5,118 nt of DNA, taken from assembly GCA_964631295.1 (NCBI GenBank), contig CAZVXI010000210.1, forward strand, positions 1-5,118. The letters run 5' to 3'. Source of the DNA: CAZVXI01 sp964631295 (GTDB lineage Bacteria; Planctomycetota; Phycisphaerae; Phycisphaerales; SM1A02). Positions 1 to 5,118 of the stretch are shown one piece after another. Below the pieces are notes generated by a model, which worked only from the letters and a program-made list of their open reading frames with translations, had not been told where the DNA came from and searched no databases. A program made the position numbers and the translations under genes. Every line of letters starts with the position of its first letter. The stretch's first letter is position 1.

Positions 1-778
1 CATGTATGAAGTGGCGTCTGGACCAATGGTCTCTAAGGACTCGCTCAGAGTGCAACCATCGTTCGTGCGACGCGCCATCTGTGCGAAATGTGCTCACACG
101 TACAGACGTAACTGCTTGCTTGTTGACATCAATACCAAGAGTCATCGCAACGTCACTCGCGTACTCCGTGTTGTGCGCCTCGATGATCGTCCCGTTCCTT
201 ACGCAAGTCGTGCCCTCGTGCGCCAACACGTCCGTCCACGATCGTCCCCAGGGAAAATACGTCAGCTGATCAGCAAACAAGTCGATGATCGGATGCCGCA
301 TCCACGCAATCGGCACTTCATCATGTATGGTGTAGAGGCGATTGTTATGCGGATCACGATCGGCCACGCTGACGGACCATGTTCGCGCATGATCATGCAC
401 CTTCACCGACATATCCCCAACATCTCCAGCCTCACTCTCGGAGGCCTCCATCAGTACTCGCTCGAGATGACATCGATCCGCGCCTTGCATTGCAATCGTC
501 CATCGTTCAGTGCTGACCCGCACCAGATTCGCTGGAGACAGAAACTCGGTCTCCGTCAGGCGAGAGGTGTTCATCTGACCGCGGAGCTGGCTCCCAGGCA
601 CGTGGATGGTGCAGTCAATGACGAACACTCTCCTTTCCACGGCATCACGAATCTCAGCAAGAGCATCGGCGAGGAGTTCGCAATCGCCGTCGTCCCGAAT
701 GCAACTGCTACCTAGGACAACGCTTACGCCCGTTGAGACAACAATCACGAAAACAAGAGTGTGCGTTATGCATCGCAT
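1..778 (-). CDS. Exported protein of unknown function, 3' end outside window
   Basis: I do not recognise this protein. The frame stays open from an ATG at 778-776 to the left edge, giving 259 visible residues and no stop. The N-terminus is a clear signal peptide: MRCITHTLVF followed by a hydrophobic stretch (IVVSTGVSVVLG, about residues 12-23), then SSC at 24-26 and a polar mature region. GSSC is a poor lipobox, so a soluble exported or periplasmic protein is as likely as a lipoprotein. The mature part has alternating beta-like stretches and is rich in Trp and His (RWTIAMQG near 92-99, TWSVSVADRD near 133-142, TYFPWGRSW near 173-181); cysteines lie at 26, 33, 56, 103 and 192. The beta pattern loosely recalls LolA-like periplasmic proteins, but that is only an impression. 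The start overlaps the upstream stop as TAATG and no Shine-Dalgarno sequence is visible, which suggests reinitiation by ribosomes finishing the preceding gene. It is the last visible gene of the operon. Confidence 0.8.
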   Translation of the reverse strand, partial: MRCITHTLVFVIVVSTGVSVVLGSSCIRDDGDCELLADALAEIRDAVERRVFVIDCTIHVPGSQLRGQMNTSRLTETEFLSPANLVRVSTERWTIAMQGADRCHLERVLMEASESEAGDVGDMSVKVHDHARTWSVSVADRDPHNNRLYTIHDEVPIAWMRHPIIDLFADQLTYFPWGRSWTDVLAHEGTTCVRNGTIIEAHNTEYASDVAMTLGIDVNKQAVTSVRVSTFRTDGASHERWLHSERVLRDHWSRRHFIH

Positions 779-1191
779 TAGCAGATAACCAAGTCGCAAG
801 TACCATTTTTCATGCCGTTGATACAGATATGGTGTATTGACTCCGGATCGTCGAAACAATGTCCGTCTATGTACTGATTCCCGCAGACTACGGTCCGAGC
901 AGGATCGTGCGCAGGCGTACACGTGGAGGATGACCAACGGACACATACGCTGGCACCTACGTTCGATGTCGAGTCACAATACTCGCAATCGCCCCACCAC
1001 GCTGGCTTAGCGACTGGGCCCTGCGGATTCGGCTCCCAGTATGAGCACGGGAACACATTGTCGTTGCACGCCGTACTGGAAAGCGGCAGGCACTTGTGGT
1101 TGGCTCCCGACGCAAACTGTGATACCGCCACGTTGGTGATGCCAGATGCAATCAACACGACTGATACGACAAGCAGGATACGATTGCTCAT
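778..1191 (-). CDS. Small secreted cysteine-rich protein (137 aa)
   Basis: The protein is unrecognised and probably secreted. Residues 1-24 form a typical signal peptide (MSNR, then ILLVVSVVLIASGITNVAVS), with likely cleavage after AVS at 24 or after SGA at 30. The mature part contains 12 cysteines, at 34, 42, 49, 69, 72, 83, 91, 103, 112, 123, 132 and 137; the last is the C-terminal residue. An even number spread through about 110 residues fits six disulfides in an oxidising compartment. A CEYCD motif lies at 69-73, but the signal peptide argues against a cytoplasmic zinc ribbon. The remainder is rich in Ser, Thr, Asn, Asp, Gly and Pro, with aromatic patches (SYW near 50-52, AWW near 64-66), as in a small folded extracellular module. 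A good ribosome binding site (AAGGAG, 8 nt from ATG) lies within the end of the upstream gene, whose TGA overlaps this ATG as ATGA. A planctomycete-type secreted module is possible; no activity is implied. Confidence 0.85.
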   Translation of the reverse strand: MSNRILLVVSVVLIASGITNVAVSQFASGANHKCLPLSSTACNDNVFPCSYWEPNPQGPVAKPAWWGDCEYCDSTSNVGASVCVRWSSSTCTPAHDPARTVVCGNQYIDGHCFDDPESIHHICINGMKNGTCDLVIC

Positions 1192-2465
1192 TTGCGACTC
1201 TCCTTGATGATCGGGACTTCGGTGAACGTCGACAGCAGCAGACGCACATCAACCGGGATATCAATGTCCTCACACAGCATCTGAAGCTGACGGCAAGTAC
1301 TGATGACAAGTTCAAAGCGGTCGGCGTGGATCTCGTGTTGCGGGTGAACGAATACGGCATACGGCTCACCCTGAACCGACTGGTACCACTCGCGCAGTTC
1401 TGCGTGATAATCCTCGGTCGTCTCACCAGCGAGCCAACGAATCTGCCTCGATGGCGGATGCAAGGCGATGAGTCCGCGATTGAACGACTGCATTTGCCGC
1501 CGATAGTCCGTGTCGAGCGCCTTCAGAGCCGCAAGATGTCGCGGGCTGTCTTGCTCGGAAAACGATGCGCGCAATCTGGTAATCGCCAGTTCCGCTGGTG
1601 TCACTCTTGCGATCTCCGGAATCCAGAGACCAAGCCATGCTTCTTCGAACGCCTGCTGCTGCGCCCCGTCCAGTTCTGCGATGATTGCATCAGCGAAGGT
1701 AATCGTGATTTGATACACCGGAAGCAGAAGTCGAAATGACTCCGCCCGGTGTTCGTTCGCCAGAGCTGCATTCTGCGTTTCGCGCTTTACCCGATGTATG
1801 GCCTCACGTTTCGCGAAGTATCGATCCTGGATTGCGACAATCTCCTGATCGAGCGCCGTGGTGTAGTCGCGCAGAAGTGTGTCCATGGTGTCCAGCGAGC
1901 AGTCGATCCCGAGATCGTTCAACATTGATTCAAGATCAGGGAGCGGCAGGTGCGGCAAGCCAAGCGTTGGCAGGAACGCTCGGCGCCGAGATCGAGCAGA
2001 CAGCGCATCCCACGAGACTCTGGCCTCGGTTCCATGCGCGAGGATGGTATCCACTGCGTGATCGAGCTTGTTCTCAACAGCAATGCGATCACGTGCCCAC
2101 CGAAGGGACCCCATCATGATGCTCAAGTCACTAGGCGGGGGCAACCCTACGCGACCAGCTTCCTCCCACTCTTTGTACACCCTGTTGTACTCGTCGAGGG
2201 ATGCGCGCACTTCGGCAGTCCCATCGCTCCATTCGTCACAGTAGTCACCGTAGAGATTGCGGAGTACCGTGACCTCCGGAGCATTCTCCTCGAACGTCTC
2301 GGTCAGCCACTCCTCAAAATCATCTTCGTGAATCGTCGGGTTCATGAACCGAATGGGAGTATCATCAGCACCGCAATGATCGGCCAACAACAACGCGCCG
2401 ATGAGCACGACAATCGGATATCGCAGCGCGCGTGATATAACCGCATTGTCGGGCATGCCGATCAT
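1188..2465 (-). CDS. Exported helical protein, tandem paralogue with extra C-terminal region (425 aa)
   Basis: No known function is recognised. The N-terminus is a signal peptide: an n-region with Arg at 12 and 15, hydrophobic YPIVVLIGALLLA at 16-28, and likely cleavage after CGA at 33, before DD. The mature protein is mainly charged and helical. It shows the three blocks shared with its two large neighbours: an amphipathic block ending RRRAFLP (about 120-166), a block with LLRDYTTALDQE (197-208), and a block with WIPEIARVTPAELAITRLRA (281-300). After this come about 125 residues not matched in the neighbours, including EPYAVFVHPQHEI (367-379) and DIPVDVRLLLSTF (401-413), which look like a beta-alpha-beta fold. 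The start is well supported: a strong GGAGGTG lies 6 nt before ATG 2465 and the upstream TGA overlaps as ATGA. The second Met (residue 4) is a less likely start. The stop overlaps the next gene, again as ATGA. A structural or envelope role is possible but unproven. Confidence 0.88.
   Translation of the reverse strand: MIGMPDNAVISRALRYPIVVLIGALLLADHCGADDTPIRFMNPTIHEDDFEEWLTETFEENAPEVTVLRNLYGDYCDEWSDGTAEVRASLDEYNRVYKEWEEAGRVGLPPPSDLSIMMGSLRWARDRIAVENKLDHAVDTILAHGTEARVSWDALSARSRRRAFLPTLGLPHLPLPDLESMLNDLGIDCSLDTMDTLLRDYTTALDQEIVAIQDRYFAKREAIHRVKRETQNAALANEHRAESFRLLLPVYQITITFADAIIAELDGAQQQAFEEAWLGLWIPEIARVTPAELAITRLRASFSEQDSPRHLAALKALDTDYRRQMQSFNRGLIALHPPSRQIRWLAGETTEDYHAELREWYQSVQGEPYAVFVHPQHEIHADRFELVISTCRQLQMLCEDIDIPVDVRLLLSTFTEVPIIKESRK
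1198..1205 (-). promoter_or_regulatory. Ribosome binding site of the Cys-rich protein gene
   Basis: On the minus strand AAGGAGAG stands with its GGAG core 8 nt before the ATG at 1191. It lies within the last codons of the 425-aa gene. It confirms the start used for the 137-aa protein. The next gene at 778 has no comparable site. Confidence 0.6.
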
Positions 2466-3625
2466 CGCGGCACCTCCCCCCTCGCAGCGCGATTGATCGA
2501 ATCGACATATTGCTTCACGTCCTCAATACACTGCTGGTGAAGGTCGGCATACCGCCTCCACGCACCGTCCGGCGTCATCCCAAGGGAATCTCGGATCATC
2601 GTCTCATGATCAGCCGCACGACACTGTGCATCCCAGAGCGCATCGTGCATGGATCGTTGATACTGCCTGATCTCGGCGCACATCGCCTTGTCATCTTCGG
2701 AGGATGACTGAGCCAGTCGGGCAAGTGTTGCTTCGAGGTCGGCCCGCCACAGGAACGGATACACCGCCGTCCGCCACGCACTCACAAGGCGCATGCTCAC
2801 ATGCTCGGGCAGCACCTGAACGAGCTCATCAATACACTGGGCATTGCGAACGGCGATCTGACCTTCGATTGCAGCCGGCCGTGTTTTGCGCTGCACCCGC
2901 TTTGGTTGCGGTTCATCGCTCTCCGGTGCGTAAATGGCTTCAAACAACGTTGGCGAAGCGTGCCGAACCGCCGCTTCAGCCGCTGCCTGATCCAGCAGCA
3001 AACCCATGATGTCACTCGCGTACGACTGGGTGATTTCGTTGAGTGCATCGCGAGTATCGTCTGAGTAGGTGACATCAACACGCAGATCCGACAACACCGC
3101 AAGAACATCGACATTCGCACCTGCGAATCGCTGATTCTTCGGCAGCAGGTTCCTGCGGTACAGACCGTTGCGAAGGGCAGCAACCAGATCCGTGGAAACC
3201 TGATGAATCGCCAGACCGTCGAAATACCCTTCTTCAAGTTCAAGCAGCGCGATGTTGAACTGTCGCGATGCGCTCTTCGCCAATATCTCGCTGCGCTCCC
3301 GGATTGTGTCGGGCGGCGCTCCTTTCGGACGTTGCCCGTGAATCGTCTCGCGCGGCCGCGAGCCAAGCCAATCTCGTGTAGCGTCGAATGCGGCCTGAAC
3401 GCGCGCCGACGCCTCCCAGTACTGCTCCCAAACCCAGTCGCTGATCTCAATCCCGGTCGTGTCGTGGATCGTCTGAACGATTCGCTGATGATCCTCCGGG
3501 GTGATCCTGACGCCCGCTGCGGGTTCCGGCTCAACATCCGCACTGCAGCACTCGCCGCCAGCAAGGACGCCGGCGACAGAGATCAGACTGATGACAAGCC
3601 ATCTCAGTTGATCGCGAGTCTGCAC
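2462..3625 (-). CDS. Exported helical protein, tandem paralogue, GTG start (387 aa)
   Basis: The function is unknown. The longest ATG frame begins at 3715 and would put 30 poorly signal-like residues before the real export signal. I prefer the GTG at 3625-3623, which has GGGAG 7 nt upstream and gives MQTRDQLRWLVISLISVAG directly as a signal peptide. The hydrophobic core is at about 8-24, with likely cleavage after CCSA at 29, before DV. The mature chain is charged and helical with few prolines. Family blocks are: about 115-161 (ending LYRRNLLP); about 172-212 (VDVLAVLSDL, then a Tyr-containing helix QSYASDIMGLLL); and about 260-307 (NAQCIDELVQVLPE through TAVYPFLWR to LARLAQS). A basic, proline-containing linker (QPKRVQRKTRP) lies near 240-250, and helices continue to the end. 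It overlaps the next gene by 4 nt (ATGA) and is the first gene of the coupled run. It could be a scaffold or stress-type envelope protein, but nothing in the sequence settles this. Confidence 0.85.
   Translation of the reverse strand: MQTRDQLRWLVISLISVAGVLAGGECCSADVEPEPAAGVRITPEDHQRIVQTIHDTTGIEISDWVWEQYWEASARVQAAFDATRDWLGSRPRETIHGQRPKGAPPDTIRERSEILAKSASRQFNIALLELEEGYFDGLAIHQVSTDLVAALRNGLYRRNLLPKNQRFAGANVDVLAVLSDLRVDVTYSDDTRDALNEITQSYASDIMGLLLDQAAAEAAVRHASPTLFEAIYAPESDEPQPKRVQRKTRPAAIEGQIAVRNAQCIDELVQVLPEHVSMRLVSAWRTAVYPFLWRADLEATLARLAQSSSEDDKAMCAEIRQYQRSMHDALWDAQCRAADHETMIRDSLGMTPDGAWRRYADLHQQCIEDVKQYVDSINRAARGEVPR
2471..2477 (-). promoter_or_regulatory. Strong ribosome binding site of the 425-aa gene
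   Basis: On the minus strand a G-run followed by GGAGGTG ends 5 nt before the ATG at 2465 (intervening GCGCG-type sequence), close to a perfect anti-16S match. It lies inside the 3' end of the preceding gene and adds to the ATGA stop-start overlap. The gene can therefore be initiated independently as well as by coupling, and the site fixes the start at 2465 over the Met three codons downstream. Confidence 0.65.
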
Positions 3626-3632
3626 GGTCTGG

Positions 3633-3637
3633 CTCCC
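3633..3637 (-). promoter_or_regulatory. Ribosome binding site that decides the GTG start at 3625
   Basis: On the minus strand GGGAG lies 7 nt before the GTG at 3625. It is part of a perfect 7-bp tandem duplication (GGGAGCC twice, 3644-3631), so a second GGGAG stands 7 nt further upstream. By contrast, no Shine-Dalgarno sequence precedes the ATG at 3715. This supports the shorter protein, which begins directly with its signal peptide. Confidence 0.6.
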
Positions 3638-3715
3638 GGCTCCCCGCAAGGAAGAAAAGAAACCCAGAACACTGGCATAGTGGTACCACGACCCCGCTGC
3701 CACATCAAGAAGCAT

Positions 3716-3742
3716 ATTCTACGGTGGATAATGTATGGACAA
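3716..3742 (-). promoter_or_regulatory. Possible sigma-70-like promoter for the coupled operon
   Basis: On the minus strand TTGTCC (3742-3737) is followed after 15 nt by TAGAAT (3721-3716). These match 4/6 and 5/6 of the canonical hexamers, with a spacer shorter than ideal. The stretch around 3715-3765 is visibly AT-richer than its surroundings and lies about 90-140 nt upstream of the GTG at 3625, a reasonable place for the promoter of the downstream genes. Promoters of this lineage are poorly known to me, so this is only a candidate. Confidence 0.25.
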
Positions 3743-3958
3743 CACTTCAAAATTGGGATTCATGAGCCATGACAGCGGTTCGATGCCGCTCGATCGGTGC
3801 AGTTGGGAGAGTGCATCCATCGGGATCCGGAGTACGTGCGTTCCTTTCTCCGGCGCGCTGATACTGTTGATGCTCTGCTCATCCGGGCGGATTTGATGCG
3901 TATCCGGAAGATGGGCATATGCATGCCAACGCGACTGCGGGAACGGTGACCGGCTTCG
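3719..3958 (-). pseudogene. Start-less coding-like fragment between two paralogues
   Basis: The minus strand is open for 79 codons between a TGA at 3961-3959 and a TAG at 3721-3719, but has no ATG, GTG or TTG in its first half. The predicted peptide has a convincing protein-like composition (LPDTHQIRPDEQSINSIS, then APEKGTHVLRIPMDALSQL, then IEPLSWLMNPNFEVLSIHYP). The first in-frame Met (3816-3814) would leave only 33 aa and lacks a good ribosome binding site. Just upstream, a different frame starting at ATG 3962 encodes MTKPVTVPAVALACICPSSG, which looks like a short signal peptide and ends in a stop soon after. Joining the two needs one frameshift near 3895-3925. I therefore read this as the possible remnant of a small secreted protein, or a small gene carrying a sequence error. 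The antisense strand is also open in the same codon register, so coding on the plus strand is not fully excluded. Confidence 0.35.
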
Positions 3959-3980
3959 TCATCCAGGAAAGCCGCAACCG

Positions 3981-3999
3981 CTCCGCTGCGTTCGCGGAG
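3981..3999 (-). terminator. Weak GC-rich hairpin after the rightmost gene
   Basis: A perfect 6-bp inverted repeat (CTCCGC and GCGGAG) with a 7-nt loop lies about 50 nt beyond the stop codon at 4051. It has no T-tract after it on the minus strand, so it is not a convincing intrinsic terminator. It could be an RNA-processing or attenuation structure, or chance in GC-rich DNA. Confidence 0.15.
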
Positions 4000-4050
4000 G
4001 AGTGATGACCGCTTTCGCTCATCGCTGCGGGAAGGTGCACGATCTGAGCT

Positions 4051-5118
4051 TTACAAACTGGGGCTTTCACCAATGCTCAACGCCATGCGCATCTCGGAAT
4101 CCAACTCGTCCCACAGGTGATCGACACACTCGCGGATCAGGCGGATCGTCGATCGTTCGAGATCGCGCCGTATTCGAAGTGCTTCAAGACCAGGATGCTG
4201 CGCGTACAGCTCCATATAGTTCGTCTCTCCATCCGCGACTTTCTCTTCCCTTCGAACCCGGGCCTCTTTTGTGCACCACCGATCATTCGCCGCAATCATC
4301 GCTGTTCGCAACGCAGATGCTTCCGACTCATATACGGCCGCAATCTCCTTCACAGCCCTCGTCACCTCGACCGGCAGGGCGGATTGCTCAATCCGCTGCA
4401 GCGCGATCTGAACAGGAGACAGCCGAAACAGCTCCGGATATCTCCGCTCTTGCAGACTTTCTGTGAATACAGCCGCGGCCTCGGGAGGTAAACGGTCGCG
4501 AATCAAATCGGCATATCGTCGATTGATCGCCGCAATGGTCTCGTGAAGCACGATCAACTGCCTTGTCAGCGCGCCGCGCTTCTCGATATCAGTTGTTTCC
4601 CGCATTCTGCGTGCAATCGCACGCGTCTGCGTCGTCAGTTCGACAAGTGCCTCATCCATCGCTCGTTCGTAGTCGAACAGAAGGTCGGAAATTTCAACCC
4701 TGTCAGGGACTGCGAATTCCGACCCATCGACGACGGCCACCAGGTCAATGCTCCAGCGTGTAGAATCGTTGACCGATGCCATCGGCAGCGCGCGGTCGCG
4801 AGTGTTCTGCCGGATGGCGACATGCCACCACCCCCTGGCGTCTTCATCGTCATCCAGCAACAGGTTCACATCCTCGAAGAGTTGCTGCGCCATGCGCTGC
4901 TTCGCACCTCGCAACTCATCACCCATCTCCCACAATCCAGCGGGTTGCTGCCCCTGCGACTGCTCCGCCTGCGCAATCAAACGTGATCGCACACCCTCAA
5001 TCAACTTTACGTGCGCCTGCATGTATTCCTCATACCGCTGCTGAACCGACTCGGCCAGGGCGAGTGGAGGCCGAGCGTTCTTATGCCACAAAAGCAGAAC
5101 CGACTCCGGGATGTCCGG
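4051..5118 (-). CDS. Helical protein, third tandem paralogue, 5' end outside window
   Basis: The frame is open from the right edge to TAA at 4053-4051, giving 355 visible residues. A TTG at 5091 could serve as a start, but the nine codons before it are open (PDIPESVLL), no signal peptide follows it, and both relatives have an export signal plus a short N-terminal region. The true start is therefore probably beyond 5118. The function is unknown. The chain is strongly charged and helical. Shared blocks are: about 70-113, ending TRDRALP; about 124-160, with IDLVAVVDG and then LLFDYERAMDEALVEL; and about 199-247, with NRRYADLIRDRLPPEAA, YPELFRLSP and IALQRIEQS. An acidic run (DDDEDA) lies at 89-94 and a basic helix KEARVRREEK at 284-293. 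It is in the same orientation as the downstream genes but separated from them by a 425-nt gap, so it may be a separate transcript. Confidence 0.83.
   Translation of the reverse strand, partial: PDIPESVLLLWHKNARPPLALAESVQQRYEEYMQAHVKLIEGVRSRLIAQAEQSQGQQPAGLWEMGDELRGAKQRMAQQLFEDVNLLLDDDEDARGWWHVAIRQNTRDRALPMASVNDSTRWSIDLVAVVDGSEFAVPDRVEISDLLFDYERAMDEALVELTTQTRAIARRMRETTDIEKRGALTRQLIVLHETIAAINRRYADLIRDRLPPEAAAVFTESLQERRYPELFRLSPVQIALQRIEQSALPVEVTRAVKEIAAVYESEASALRTAMIAANDRWCTKEARVRREEKVADGETNYMELYAQHPGLEALRIRRDLERSTIRLIRECVDHLWDELDSEMRMALSIGESPSL

Larger units (their letters stand above)
3626..4050. other. Gap between the rightmost gene and the coupled operon
   Basis: These 425 bases contain no intact gene that I can support. 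They hold the start-less coding-like fragment at 3719-3958, a short hairpin (3981-3999), a tiny palindromic stem GGCAT-ATGC-ATGCC at 3914-3927, the candidate promoter at 3716-3742, and an untranslated leader before the GTG at 3625. No tRNA, CRISPR or insertion-sequence ends are visible. Confidence 0.5.

Noticed and set aside
2..715. 237-aa plus-strand open frame
   Set aside because: It lies opposite the minus-strand gene at 778-1, which has a proper signal peptide and a TAATG junction with its neighbour. The plus frame has an Arg/His-rich shadow-like composition and no domain.
1146..1739. 197-aa plus-strand open frame
   Set aside because: It is antisense to the well-supported 425-aa gene and spans the end of one gene and the start of another, with no ribosome binding site or export signal.
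3626..3715. ATG at 3715 as start of the 387-aa protein
   Set aside because: It has no Shine-Dalgarno sequence and would place the signal peptide after a 30-residue extension. The GTG at 3625 fits both criteria.
3203..3772. 189-aa plus-strand open frame
   Set aside because: It is antisense to the 387-aa gene and rich in Arg and Pro, as expected of a shadow frame. The minus-strand gene has a signal peptide, a ribosome binding site and a paralogue match.
3914..3927. Small palindromic stem GGCAT-ATGC-ATGCC
   Set aside because: It is only a 5-bp stem with no repeat elsewhere in the window and no relation to a start or promoter, so it is probably chance.
3879..4073. 64-aa minus-strand open frame across the end of the rightmost gene
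   Set aside because: It begins inside the coding end of the rightmost gene in another frame without a ribosome binding site. Only its later part (from ATG 3962) looks signal-like and is discussed with the fragment.
5089..5091. TTG at 5091 as true start of the rightmost gene
   Set aside because: The frame is open to the window edge, no signal peptide follows the TTG, and its two relatives have export signals further upstream.

Overview
This is a mid-to-high GC bacterial segment in which every credible gene is on the minus strand. It encodes a run of exported proteins of unknown function. I recognise no housekeeping gene, enzyme motif, RNA gene, mobile element or CRISPR array. Long secreted alpha-helical proteins of this style, together with a small secreted Cys-rich protein carrying a C-E-Y-C-D motif, suggest a planctomycete, perhaps of the Phycisphaerae type. 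That assignment is inferred from general style and no marker gene supports it.

Reading in the direction of transcription (right to left): (1) 5118-4051 is the 3' part of a gene for a helical protein whose 5' end lies outside the window. (2) 4050-3626 is a gap that holds a start-less coding-like fragment (3958-3719), a weak hairpin and a possible promoter. (3) 3625-2462 is an exported helical protein of 387 aa starting at GTG, shorter than the longest open frame. (4) 2465-1188 is an exported helical protein of 425 aa with an extra C-terminal region. (5) 1191-778 is a secreted protein of 137 aa with 12 cysteines after its signal peptide. (6) 778-1 is an exported protein that runs off the left edge (259 aa visible); it lies opposite a longer but spurious plus-strand open frame.

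The last four genes are linked end to end by overlaps (ATGA, ATGA, TAATG), so they look like one translationally coupled operon for envelope or secreted proteins. The three large proteins (5118-4051, 3625-2462, 2465-1188) appear to be highly diverged tandem paralogues that share three blocks in the same order. The most interesting reading is therefore a small exported system: an expanded family of helical proteins made with a disulfide-rich small protein and a further secreted protein. No function can be read from the sequence.
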